Assembly: GCF_017875645.1 (NCBI RefSeq)
Contig: NZ_JAGGMR010000001.1
Span: 4,464,001-4,528,000 of the forward strand
DNA: 64,000 nt
Direction of reading: 5' to 3'
Origin: Nocardia goodfellowii
Lineage (GTDB): Bacteria > Actinomycetota > Actinomycetes > Mycobacteriales > Mycobacteriaceae
A program made the position numbers and the translations under genes. A model generated the notes under the pieces. It did not search any database. It saw only the letters and a program-made list of their open reading frames with translations, and had not been told where the DNA came from. Every line of letters begins with the position of its first letter. The stretch's first letter is position 1. This document shows, in pieces, positions 22,273-30,498 of this stretch.

Positions 22273-23151
22273 ATGTCGGTCAAACATCCCGTTGTCGCGA
22301 TCACCGGATCCTCCGGTGCGGGCACGACCAGCGTCACCCGCACCTTCCAGGAGATCTTCCGGCGCGAAGGCATCTACGCGGCGATCGTGGAAGGGGATTC
22401 GTTCCATCGCTACGACCGCGACGAGATGAAATCGGCGATGGCCGAGGCCGAACAGAACCGCAACTTCACCTTCTCGCATTTCGGGGAGGAGGCGAACCTG
22501 CTGAAGGAACTGGAGACCCTGTTCCGGGAGTACGGGGAGACCGGCGTCGGTTCGGTGCGCAAGTATCTGCACGACGAGGGCGAGGCGAAGCCCTACGGCC
22601 AGCCCGCGGGCACCTTCACGCCGTGGGAGGATCTCGCGCCCGGCAGCGACCTGCTGTTCTATGAGGGTCTGCACGGCGCGGCGATCACCGACAGCGTCAA
22701 TGTCGCTCGCTACGCCGACCTGCTCGTCGGGGTGGTCCCGATCGTCAATCTGGAATGGATTCAGAAGGTCATCCGGGACAAGACCGAACGCGGCTACTCC
22801 AGCGAAGCCGTGATCGACACCATCCTGCGCCGCATGCCCGACTACGTGAAATACATCTGCCCGCAGTTCTCGCACACCTATGTCAATTTCCAGCGCGTTC
22901 CCACCGTCGATACCTCGAACCCGTTCATCGCCCGCACCATCCCCACCGCGGACGAGAGTTTCGTCGTCATCCGCTTCGCCGATCCCAAGGTCATCGACTT
23001 CCCGTATCTGTTGTCGATGCTGCACGACTCGTTCATGTCCCGGCCGAACTGCATCGTCGTCCCGGGCGGCAAAATGGAACTGGCCATGCAGCTCATCTTC
23101 ACGCCGCTCATCCTCCGGCTGATGGACAAGCGCCCCAAGCGATCCCGCTGA
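22273..23151 (+). CDS. cbbP: Phosphoribulokinase, class I
   Basis: Phosphorylates ribulose 5-phosphate to RuBP, the second enzyme unique to the Calvin cycle. 292 residues, the length of bacterial class I enzymes. Walker A GSSGAGTT at 12-19, the substrate region EGDSFHRYDRDEM, and LFYEGLHGA with the Walker-B-type acidic residue. ATG at 22273 has CAGGAG six bases upstream and lies 14 bases after the bisphosphatase gene. With cbbL it makes a functional CO2-fixation pathway plausible. Confidence 0.96.
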   Translation: MSVKHPVVAITGSSGAGTTSVTRTFQEIFRREGIYAAIVEGDSFHRYDRDEMKSAMAEAEQNRNFTFSHFGEEANLLKELETLFREYGETGVGSVRKYLHDEGEAKPYGQPAGTFTPWEDLAPGSDLLFYEGLHGAAITDSVNVARYADLLVGVVPIVNLEWIQKVIRDKTERGYSSEAVIDTILRRMPDYVKYICPQFSHTYVNFQRVPTVDTSNPFIARTIPTADESFVVIRFADPKVIDFPYLLSMLHDSFMSRPNCIVVPGGKMELAMQLIFTPLILRLMDKRPKRSR

Positions 23152-23243
23152 CCAGCCACGGCGCCTGTCACCCCTGGCGCCGGAGCCACGTCGCCCAGGA
23201 GCACAATGGGCGGCGTTGAGCCGTGGATTGATGGGGTGATGTG

Positions 23244-24194
23244 ATGATTGGTGCCGTCGCGGCTACCCTGGCGAAACTCGCGCCGGTGCTGATCGTGTTC
23301 AGCGCGGGTGCGGTGTTCGGGGCGCGGAAGGTGCTGGCCGGCGAGGCGGCGAAGGCGTTCAGCGACTTCGCGTTCCTGTTCGCGATCCCCGCGTATCTGT
23401 TTCCGAAGCTCTATCACGCGAATTTGGGGGCGTTGTTCGCGCCGGCGGCGGTGGGCGGGTACGCCGCCACCGCGATCCTCACGCTGGTGCTGATGGCGAT
23501 CTTCGGCAAATGGGTGATCGGCGCGAACGCGTCGGGAGTCGCGCTGCGATGTATGTGCGCGGTGCAGGTGAACGCGGCGTATTTCGCGCTTCCGGTGCTG
23601 GACTTCCTGTTCGGGGACGCGTCCGCGATCTTCCCCATCGTGCTGTTCCAAGTGTGTGTGCTGACCGTCATCGTGCTCACCGTGCTGGAGCACGGCCGCT
23701 CGGACGAGGAGGCGGGGCAGGGTCGCGGTGTGTGGCGCGCGGTGGGCTCGGCGCTCAGTACGCCCGTGGTCGTGGCGTGTACCGCGGGCGTTCTGGCCAA
23801 TCTGGTGAATCTGCGGGTGCCCGAGCCGGTGCTGGAGGGTCTGGAGTTCGCCGGCGCGGCCGCCTCGCCGGTCGCGCTGTTCGCGCTGGGCCTGCACGTC
23901 GGCACCTACGGTATGCGCTGGCGTCCGGTGGCCCGCGACGAATACCTGCTGATCGCCGTCAAATGTCTGGCGTTTCCGCTGCTGATGTGGGCGTCGCTGC
24001 ACTACGTGTTCGGCCTGCAGGGCAGCACTTTGGCGATGTTCGTGGTCATCGCCGCCATGCCCGCCCCGCAGAACGCCTTCATCTACGCCCAGCGCTACGA
24101 CGGCGAAATCGACCTCGTCGCCGCCGCGGTGGTCAAGTCGACCGTCGTGACCGCCGCCCTCCTGCCGATCTGGATGCTCGCGCTAGCGCCCTGA
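23244..24194 (+). CDS. AEC-family (auxin efflux carrier-type) permease
   Basis: Integral membrane transporter of 316 residues with about ten hydrophobic segments in two five-helix halves, matching the AEC/BART fold; MPAPQNAFIYAQRYDGE near the C-terminus resembles the conserved second-half motif of this family. Substrates in the family are mostly organic anions. It lies 92 bases after the phosphoribulokinase gene on the same strand and may be part of the cbb transcript. GTG 23241 is an alternative start. Confidence 0.8.
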   Translation: MIGAVAATLAKLAPVLIVFSAGAVFGARKVLAGEAAKAFSDFAFLFAIPAYLFPKLYHANLGALFAPAAVGGYAATAILTLVLMAIFGKWVIGANASGVALRCMCAVQVNAAYFALPVLDFLFGDASAIFPIVLFQVCVLTVIVLTVLEHGRSDEEAGQGRGVWRAVGSALSTPVVVACTAGVLANLVNLRVPEPVLEGLEFAGAAASPVALFALGLHVGTYGMRWRPVARDEYLLIAVKCLAFPLLMWASLHYVFGLQGSTLAMFVVIAAMPAPQNAFIYAQRYDGEIDLVAAAVVKSTVVTAALLPIWMLALAP

Positions 24195-24216
24195 GCCGGG
24201 GTGAATCAGCGCGAGT

Positions 24217-25125
24217 TCACCCGGCGGTGGCCGCGATCGCCGCTCGCTCGCCGAGGTCGACCGGTAGGCGGTCGAGGAAATCCGCGATGAGTGGCGCGAT
24301 GTCGGCGAGGTGGGTTTCCAGGGCGAAATGGCCGGTGTCGAAGAGGTGCAGTTCGGCGCCGGGCAGGTCGGCGAGGTAGGCGTGCGCGCCGGGGGCCGGG
24401 AAGAACGGGTCGTTGGCACCCCAGACGATCAGCGCCGGGGGAGCGTATTCGCGGAGCCAGGCCTGCCATTCGGGGTAGCGGGCGAGATTGGAGTGGTAGT
24501 CGAAGGCCAGCGCGAGTTGGGCTTCCGCGCGGCCGGGCAGGTCGAGGTAATGCTGATCGAGGATCCAGCTCTGCGGATCGAGCGCGGTGATATCGGTGAC
24601 GCCGTGTTCGTATTGGCCGCGAGTGCCCTCCAGGGTCAGCAGCCCGCGGATGGTGTCCGCCGCGCCGTCGGCCTCCGGCCGCAGGGCGACGAAATCCCTT
24701 GCCTGCGCCGATAATCCAGCCTCGTACGCGTTGCCGTTCTGCACGACCACGCCGGTGATCCATTCCGGATGACGAGTCGCGAGCCGGAAGCCGACCGGTG
24801 CGCCGAAGTCGAAGACGTAGACGGCGAAGCGGGTCAGCCCGAGCTGCTGGACGAATCCCGCCGTGACGTCGGCCAGCCGATCGAAGCTGTACTCGAACCC
24901 CGCGGGGGCGGCGGTATTGCCGAAGCCGGGGTAGTCCGGCGCGATCAGCCGGTAGTCGCCGCCGAGCGCGTCGATGAGGCGCCGGAACTGATGCGAGGCG
25001 GACGGAAACCCGTGCAGCAGCAACAGGACCGGTGCGTCGGCGCGGGTAGGCACGGACTCGCGGTAGAACACCCGCACGCCGTCGACGTCGATGCTGCGGT
25101 GCTGGACCAAGGGGAGGAGATTCAT
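24217..25125 (-). CDS. Alpha/beta-fold hydrolase (epoxide hydrolase/haloalkane dehalogenase-like)
   Basis: 302 residues. Oxyanion motif LHGFPSASHQF, candidate nucleophile Asp in VFDFGAPVGFR (the Asp rather than Ser pattern of epoxide hydrolases and dehalogenases), acid in WGANDPFFP and catalytic His in DTGHFALETH. Similar in layout to the hydrolase at 45973. ATG at 25125 (MNLLPLVQHRSIDVDGVRVF) chosen over a long low-complexity upstream extension. Divergent from a CGNR regulator that probably controls it. Substrate unknown. Confidence 0.85.
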   Translation of the reverse strand: MNLLPLVQHRSIDVDGVRVFYRESVPTRADAPVLLLLHGFPSASHQFRRLIDALGGDYRLIAPDYPGFGNTAAPAGFEYSFDRLADVTAGFVQQLGLTRFAVYVFDFGAPVGFRLATRHPEWITGVVVQNGNAYEAGLSAQARDFVALRPEADGAADTIRGLLTLEGTRGQYEHGVTDITALDPQSWILDQHYLDLPGRAEAQLALAFDYHSNLARYPEWQAWLREYAPPALIVWGANDPFFPAPGAHAYLADLPGAELHLFDTGHFALETHLADIAPLIADFLDRLPVDLGERAAIAATAG

Positions 25126-25155
25126 CGCTTCACATGCTTTCTCTAGCTCGATATG

Positions 25156-25211
25156 CATTAGTTCTAGCCCAGACCCGACTAACGTGTCAATCCGATGAGT
25201 TACCATTAGTT
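25156..25211. promoter_or_regulatory. CATTAGTT direct repeats in the hydrolase-CGNR divergent spacer
   Basis: CATTAGTT occurs at 25156-25163 and again at 25204-25211, the second touching the regulator start; an inverted near-copy (GACTAACG) lies between. TACCAT at 25201-25206 could be a -10 box placing transcription at the GTG itself (leaderless). Likely autoregulatory sites; inferred. Confidence 0.4.
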
Positions 25212-25212
25212 T

Positions 25213-25773
25213 GTGACCGAGCTCGAACCGCTGATCGGCGAACCGCTGCCCCTGGACCTGGTGAACACCCGTCCGGTCGGCGTCGACCTGCTGCGGACTA
25301 CCGAACAGCTGACGCGGTGGCTGCACGCGCAGGCCGATCGATTGCCGGAGGCACCCGCGCGTCCCACCCGCGCGGACCTGGACGCGGTACTCGATGTGCG
25401 CGAACACATTTCGGCGGTATCGGACGCGCTGCTCGACGGCCGACGGCCACCCGCCGCCGCCCTGCGCGGGCTGGCGGCCGCCGTATCCGCTGCCCCCGCT
25501 GTCCGCCGCCTGGTCTGGGACGGCGGGTCGCTCGCGGCAACCGTTGTGCGCGAGGGTGACTCGGCCGCACGTCTGGCCGCCGCGCTCGCCGACGCGGCGA
25601 TCGATCTGTTCGCCGACCCGGCTGTCGCCCGGATACGGCGCTGCGCGGCGGACGACTGCGTGCTGCTGTTCCTGCCCGCGCATCCCCGCCGGCAGTGGTG
25701 TGCACCGGACCGCTGCGGCAACCGCGCCCGGGTCGCTCGCTACTACCAGCGTCACAAAGCCGCGCACGAGTGA
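25213..25773 (+). CDS. CGNR zinc-finger / ABATE-domain transcriptional regulator
   Basis: 186 residues. N-terminal ABATE-like stress-sensing region (PLIGEPLPLDLVNTRP) and a C-terminal CGNR zinc finger with Cys at RRCAADDC and WCAPDRCGNRARVARYYQRH. Members are putative DNA-binding regulators of neighbouring genes. Start GTG at 25213, probably leaderless. Divergent from the alpha/beta hydrolase, its most likely target. Confidence 0.88.
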   Translation: MTELEPLIGEPLPLDLVNTRPVGVDLLRTTEQLTRWLHAQADRLPEAPARPTRADLDAVLDVREHISAVSDALLDGRRPPAAALRGLAAAVSAAPAVRRLVWDGGSLAATVVREGDSAARLAAALADAAIDLFADPAVARIRRCAADDCVLLFLPAHPRRQWCAPDRCGNRARVARYYQRHKAAHE

Positions 25774-25865
25774 GGTTCTCGATCGTCGGCACGGGGTTCC
25801 CGCCGCCCGGGCCGCAGGGTTAGGGTGAGGCCACCTATTCAACGAGTTGCATATGCGAGGTGGCG

Positions 25866-26267
25866 ATGGAAGCCTTCAAGAAGGCGGTCGAAGCGCGAGA
25901 CGGTGACGCGCTGGCCGCGACCCTGGCGGAGAACGTGGTGTTCACCAGTCCGGTCGCGTTCAAGCCCTATCCGGGCAAGCCGATCACGGCCGCGATCCTG
26001 CGTGGTGTGCTGCGGGTGTTCGAGGATTTCCGATATGTGCGTGAGCTCGTCAGTGCCGATGGCCGCGATCAGGCCCTGGTGTTCGAGGCCACGGTGGGCG
26101 GTAAGGCGGTGCACGGCTGCGACTTCCTGCATCTCGACGAGAACGGGCTGATCGATGAACTCACCGTGATGGTGCGCCCGCTGTCGGGGGCCCGTGCGCT
26201 CGCCGACGCCATGGGTGCGCAATTCCCCCGTATCGAGGCGGAGGCCGCGCGCGGTATGGTGGGTTAA
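25866..26267 (+). CDS. SnoaL/NTF2-like protein
   Basis: 133-residue protein of the nuclear-transport-factor-2 fold, a cone-shaped pocket used as polyketide cyclase, isomerase or ligand binder. Begins MEAFKKAVEARDGDALAATL, with the typical beta strands ALVFEATVGGKAVHGCDFLH. ATG at 25866 has GAGG five bases upstream; a GTG two codons earlier is possible. Fifty bases upstream of a thiolase gene on the same strand, possibly co-transcribed. Function not predictable. Confidence 0.75.
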   Translation: MEAFKKAVEARDGDALAATLAENVVFTSPVAFKPYPGKPITAAILRGVLRVFEDFRYVRELVSADGRDQALVFEATVGGKAVHGCDFLHLDENGLIDELTVMVRPLSGARALADAMGAQFPRIEAEAARGMVG

Positions 26268-26316
26268 GTTAATCGCCGTTCGCCTGCCGATCGGCAGCGC
26301 CGAGCTAGGAGCCGCC

Positions 26317-27483
26317 ATGACTTCCGCTGTCATTGTCGACGTTGTTCGTACGCCATCGGGAAAGGGGAAACCCGGTGGTGGACTGTCGGATGTGCATCCG
26401 GCGACGCTGCTGGCTGGAGTCCTGGCCGCGCTGATCGAACGCAATGACCTGGATCCCGCCCTGGTCGACGATGTGATCGGCGGATGCGTCACCCAGAGCG
26501 GCGAGCAGGCGTTCAATATCTCGCGCACCGCGGTGCTGGCGGCCGGGTTCCCGGAATCTGTGCCCGCCACCACCGTGGATCGGCAGTGCGGATCCTCGCA
26601 GCAGGCCGCGCATTTCGCGGCGCAGGGCGTGCTGGCCGGCGCCTACGACATCGCCATCGCCTGCGGCGTGGAATCGATGAGCCGGGTGCCGATGTTCTCC
26701 AACGCCCAGGGCAAGGACGCCAATCGGGGCCCGATCGCGCACCGCTTCCCGGATGGGCTGATCCAGCAGGGTATTTCGGCGGAGATCATCACCCAGCGCT
26801 GGAAACTGGACCGCCAGACCCTCGACGCGTTCGCCGCCCGCTCGCACCGGCTGGCCGCCGATACCGCCGCCGCCGGTGGCTTCGACAATGAACTCGTCGC
26901 CGCGGGCACGCTCACGGCCGACGAAACCATCCGCGCCACCACCACTCCGGAGGGTTTGGCCGGGCTGCGGCCCGCGTTCGTCGACGAAGCGATGAAGCAG
27001 CGGTTCCCGGAGATCGACTGGTCGATCACGCCGGGCAACTCCTCGCCGCTCACCGACGGCGCCTCGGCCGCACTGATCATGAGCGCGGAGAAGGCCGCGC
27101 AGCTCGGTCTGCGTCCACGGGCCCGCTTCCACTCCTTCGCCGTCACCGGCGACGATCCGCTGCTGATGCTCACCGCCGTCATTCCGGCCACCCGCAAGGC
27201 CCTCGCCAAGGGCGGGTTGACCATCGACGATATCGACGCCTACGAAGTGAACGAGGCTTTCGCTCCCGTGCCGCTGGTCTGGCAGCACGACCTGAACGCG
27301 GACCCGGCCAAGCTGAACCCGCGCGGCGGCGCCATCGCCCTGGGCCACCCGCTCGGGGCTTCGGGCACCCGCATCCTGGCGACCATGCTCAACCACCTGG
27401 AGCAGACCGGCGGGCGCTACGGCCTGCAAACCATGTGCGAGGCGGGCGGTCTCGCCAACGCTGTCATCATCGAGCGTCTCTGA
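26317..27483 (+). CDS. Thiolase (acetyl-CoA C-acyltransferase family)
   Basis: 388 residues. Catalytic nucleophile Cys in VDRQCGSSQQAAH, His in GHPLGASGTRI, second Cys in TMCEAGGLANA. Catalyses thiolytic cleavage of 3-ketoacyl-CoA or the reverse condensation, as in fatty-acid beta-oxidation. ATG at 26317 with TAGGAG upstream; the frame opens earlier inside the SnoaL gene and was trimmed. No hydratase or dehydrogenase partner is adjacent. Confidence 0.92.
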   Translation: MTSAVIVDVVRTPSGKGKPGGGLSDVHPATLLAGVLAALIERNDLDPALVDDVIGGCVTQSGEQAFNISRTAVLAAGFPESVPATTVDRQCGSSQQAAHFAAQGVLAGAYDIAIACGVESMSRVPMFSNAQGKDANRGPIAHRFPDGLIQQGISAEIITQRWKLDRQTLDAFAARSHRLAADTAAAGGFDNELVAAGTLTADETIRATTTPEGLAGLRPAFVDEAMKQRFPEIDWSITPGNSSPLTDGASAALIMSAEKAAQLGLRPRARFHSFAVTGDDPLLMLTAVIPATRKALAKGGLTIDDIDAYEVNEAFAPVPLVWQHDLNADPAKLNPRGGAIALGHPLGASGTRILATMLNHLEQTGGRYGLQTMCEAGGLANAVIIERL

Positions 27484-27513
27484 GCGAGTAGACCCCGTGC
27501 CGCGGCGTAGGGG

Positions 27514-28740
27514 CTAGTCCGGAAGCAGCGGAACCGACAGGCCCTCGCCGCGGTGCAGCAGGGTCGCGCGGGTGACGGCGGCGGAGCCGAAGCGCCGGCG
27601 CAGATCGTCGAGGGTCGCGTCCAGGGTGTTGCCGGCGCGCGTCTCCAGCGGCAGGGTCAGCTGTGCCGAGTTCGCGTCGTCCAGGTTGGTCAGCGCGAGG
27701 CCGATCAGCGTCAAGCCACGCTCGGTGATCATCGGCATGGCCGTCGCCAGCAAGGTGCGCGCCGTGTCGAGGATCACGGTGGTGGAATCGGTGGCCTCGG
27801 CCAGTGTGTGGGAGCGGGTGGCGCGGCTGAAATCGTCGAAGCGCATGCGCAGCACCACCGTTCGGCACACCCGGTCCGCGGCGCGCAGGCGGCGACCGAG
27901 CCGGTCGATGAGGCCGTGCAGGAAGGCCTCGATCTCCTCGGGCGGGCGGTGGTGGCGGCCGAGGGCGCGTTGCGCGCCGAGCGAACGCCGCCGGCGGCCG
28001 GTTTCCACGCGCCGCGGGTCGCGGGCCATGGACAAGGCGAACAGGTGCCGCGCCGCGGCGGGACCGACGATGGCGCGTAGTGGACTCTCACCCAGTTCCG
28101 CCAGCTGGGCGATGCGGGTGATGCCATGCTCGTGCAACTTCGCCGCGGTGACATCGCCTACGCCCCATAATCTTTCGACCGGCAGCGGGTGCAGGAAATC
28201 GAGCTCGCCGTCGGGCGGCACCAGTCGCAGACCATCGGGTTTGGCGACCGCGCTGGCCACCTTGGCGAGGAACTTGGTGCGCGCGATGCCCACCGAAATG
28301 GGCAGGCCGACCTTGTCCCGGATGTCGGCGCGCAGCCGCCGCGCGATCTCGACGGGCTCGCCCGCGATCCGGCGCAGCCCGCCGACATCGAGGAACGCCT
28401 CGTCGATGGAGATGCCCTCGACGATGGGCGTGGTGTCCCGGAAGACCTCGAACACCGCTTTGCTCGCGTCGGCGTAGGCGCCCATGCGCGGCGGCACGAC
28501 GATGGCGTGCGGGCACAGCCGGATCGCCTGGCCGCCGTTCATCGGTGTGCGGATTCCGAACGCCTTGGCCTCGTAGCTGGCGGCGAGCACCACGCCGCCG
28601 CCGACGATCACCGGCTTGCCGCGCAGCGCGGGATTGTCTCGCTGTTCGACCGAGGCGTAGAAGGAGTCGAGGTCGGCATGCAGGATCGAGGCCTGCGCAC
28701 GAGCCTGAATGCGCGGGTGGCCTCGTGATTCAGGTGTCAT
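27514..28740 (-). CDS. dinB: DNA polymerase IV (Y-family translesion polymerase)
   Basis: 408 residues. Catalytic carboxylates in ILHADLDSFYASVEQ and ISIDEAFLDV; the steric-gate region and the little-finger domain (RRVETGRRRRSLGAQRALG onward) are complete. It does not end in a clear beta-clamp motif that I can recognise. A LexA-type box sits 30 bp upstream of the ATG at 28740, so it should be SOS-inducible. Ends 31 bp from the convergent thiolase gene. Confidence 0.95.
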   Translation of the reverse strand: MTPESRGHPRIQARAQASILHADLDSFYASVEQRDNPALRGKPVIVGGGVVLAASYEAKAFGIRTPMNGGQAIRLCPHAIVVPPRMGAYADASKAVFEVFRDTTPIVEGISIDEAFLDVGGLRRIAGEPVEIARRLRADIRDKVGLPISVGIARTKFLAKVASAVAKPDGLRLVPPDGELDFLHPLPVERLWGVGDVTAAKLHEHGITRIAQLAELGESPLRAIVGPAAARHLFALSMARDPRRVETGRRRRSLGAQRALGRHHRPPEEIEAFLHGLIDRLGRRLRAADRVCRTVVLRMRFDDFSRATRSHTLAEATDSTTVILDTARTLLATAMPMITERGLTLIGLALTNLDDANSAQLTLPLETRAGNTLDATLDDLRRRFGSAAVTRATLLHRGEGLSVPLLPD

Positions 28741-28770
28741 GGGAAGCCTCCTCGACGCTCCGGTCCGCTA

Positions 28771-28786
28771 TCGAACATATGTTCGC
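28771..28786. promoter_or_regulatory. LexA (SOS) box upstream of dinB
   Basis: TCGAACATATGTTCGC matches the mycobacterial/Gram-positive SOS consensus TCGAAC-N4-GTTCGA in 11 of 12 fixed positions. It lies 30 bp upstream of dinB and 117 bp upstream of the divergent BlaI-type gene. DinB is SOS-controlled in some actinobacteria but reportedly not in all mycobacteria, so the site is informative. Confidence 0.8.
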
Positions 28787-28903
28787 ACACCTGGGCGCTG
28801 CGGGGAATCGGCTGGGGTCAATCTACGGCTCGGGTCCGTAGGAATGCCGTACGGTCGGTACTCTGGCGGCGGCAGGATGATCAGTGGTGAGGAGTTCGGC
28901 ACG

Positions 28904-29278
28904 GTGCGTGGATTCGGAGACTTGGAGGCCGTGATCATGGACCGGATCTGGGACCGGGACTGCGAGTACAGCACGGTGCGCGACCTCTATGAGGAACTCA
29001 GCGCCGAGCGCGAGATCGCCTACACCACTGTCATGTCGACCATGGACAACCTGCACCGCAAGGGCTGGCTGGCCCGCGAACGCGCGGGCAAGGCCTACCG
29101 CTACTGGCCGACGCTGACCCGGGAGGAGCACAGCGCGCGGGTGATGCTGGAGGCGTTGGAGTCCGGCGGCCGTTCGGATCTGGTGCTGAGCCACTTCGTC
29201 GATCAGATCAGCGCCGAGGAGTCGGCGGGCCTGCGCGCGGCGCTGCGGCGCGTCACTGCCCGGCAGGCGCCGCGTTGA
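28904..29278 (+). CDS. BlaI/MecI-family transcriptional repressor
   Basis: 124-residue winged-helix repressor. Begins VRGFGDLEAVIMDRIWDRDC with the family pattern; the recognition helix is in AYTTVMSTMDNLHRKGWL, and a short C-terminal dimerisation segment follows. GTG at 28904 is preceded by GAGGAG at about eight bases and aligns with family N-termini; an ATG at 28877 is the alternative. No beta-lactamase or BlaR1 neighbour is seen. TACTCT at 28859-28864 may be its -10 box. Confidence 0.85.
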   Translation: MRGFGDLEAVIMDRIWDRDCEYSTVRDLYEELSAEREIAYTTVMSTMDNLHRKGWLARERAGKAYRYWPTLTREEHSARVMLEALESGGRSDLVLSHFVDQISAEESAGLRAALRRVTARQAPR

Positions 29279-29328
29279 GCGCGGCGTGCCGCAGTACGCT
29301 CGGACCGTAGTCGAGTCAGGAGGCGGCG

Positions 29329-30447
29329 GTGCGGGTCGGTTGGGATCAAGTCTTTCGGTGGCGGTTGGCCCGCCAGTATGTCTCGGAGCCGACCGCGGCG
29401 CCGGTGCCGGCGCTCGTCGAGCGACTCTGCGGCGTGCAGACCCAAGTCGGTTCCGCTGCGGAAACCGCGGTGGCTCTACGCCGTGCGCATCCCGAATCCG
29501 GTGCGCTCACCCGAGCTCTCGGACAGGGCGCACTGGTGAAAACCTGGGCCATGCGCGGCACGCTGCACGCGCTCGCCCCGGCCTCGGCCGCCGCGTTCCT
29601 GCCCCTCATGGCGGCGACTCGGATCTGGGAAAAGCCCTCCTGGCAGAAGACATTCGGCGCCACGCCCGCCGAGGTCGAGGCGCTCACCGAAGCTGTCTCG
29701 GGCATCCTCGCGGACCGGCCGCTCACCCGCGAGGAACTGGTCGCGGCGCTGCTCGCGGACCGCGCCTTCCACAAGCTGGGGGAGGAGCTGAAATCCGGTT
29801 GGGGCGCCCTGCTCAAGCCTCTGGCCTGGCAAGGGGCGCTGTGTCATGGTGCGGCGCAAGGCAACCGGATCACCTTCACCACCCCGGCGCAGGTGATTCC
29901 CGGCTGGCAGGGCCTCCCCGAGCCCGACGAGGCGGCTCCGGCGGCCGTCGTCGCGTACCTCGGCGCCTACGGACCGGCCACCCCGGACACCTTCGACGCC
30001 TGGCTCAGCCGCAACAACAACCGTAAACCGACTGTGCGCCGCTGGTTCTCGGAGCTCGGCGACGCGCTCACCGAGGTGGACGTCGAGGGTACGAAGGCCT
30101 ATATCCGGGCTGAGCACGCCGACGAACTGGCCGCGGCGAAACCCGGTCACTCGGTGCATCTGCTGGGCGCGTTCGATCAGTACATCCTCGGCCCCGGCAC
30201 CAAGGACACCGAATTGCTGCCCGCCGCCTATCGGTCCGAGGTCAGCAAGAAGGCGGGTTGGATCGCCCCGATCGTGGTGGTCGACGGCCGGATCGGCGGT
30301 ACCTGGGAGATCGACGGCGGCGACCTGGTCGTGTCGCTGTTCGGCGGCGTGACAGTGCCCGTCCGGAAGCTCGAGCCCGCGGCGGGCCGGGTGGCGGCCG
30401 CGCTGGGCATCGAGTCGGTGAAAGTTCGCGTCGCGCAGCAGGTTTGA
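29329..30447 (+). CDS. Winged-helix DNA-binding protein of the AlkZ/YcaQ (HTH_42) family
   Basis: 372 residues. Family members include Streptomyces AlkZ and E. coli YcaQ, DNA glycosylases that unhook interstrand crosslinks through a Q-x-Q or Q-x-R motif. Here CGVQTQVGSAAETAVALRRA carries Gln-Thr-Gln near residue 38, like the AlkZ catalytic pair. The body has WAMRGTLHALAPASAAAFLP, a characteristic family segment. GTG start at 29329 with AGGAGG five bases upstream. It follows a repressor gene by 50 bp. Glycosylase activity is inferred. Confidence 0.8.
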   Translation: MRVGWDQVFRWRLARQYVSEPTAAPVPALVERLCGVQTQVGSAAETAVALRRAHPESGALTRALGQGALVKTWAMRGTLHALAPASAAAFLPLMAATRIWEKPSWQKTFGATPAEVEALTEAVSGILADRPLTREELVAALLADRAFHKLGEELKSGWGALLKPLAWQGALCHGAAQGNRITFTTPAQVIPGWQGLPEPDEAAPAAVVAYLGAYGPATPDTFDAWLSRNNNRKPTVRRWFSELGDALTEVDVEGTKAYIRAEHADELAAAKPGHSVHLLGAFDQYILGPGTKDTELLPAAYRSEVSKKAGWIAPIVVVDGRIGGTWEIDGGDLVVSLFGGVTVPVRKLEPAAGRVAAALGIESVKVRVAQQV

Positions 30448-30498
30448 CCTTAATCTTTGTTGAGGTTCTACCGTCGGTGGCGACGAAAGGATCTCGAC

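Noticed and set aside
23155..23224. Possible long-range hairpin after the phosphoribulokinase gene (CCACGGC...GCCGTGG)
   Set aside because: The arms are short and about 55 bases apart, and the inner GGCGCC repeats are self-palindromic. Too weak to call a terminator.
27487..27515. Weak hairpin between the thiolase and dinB stops
   Set aside because: Only 4-bp outer arms plus a self-complementary GCCGCGGC. Could be a terminator but is not distinguishable from GC-rich background.
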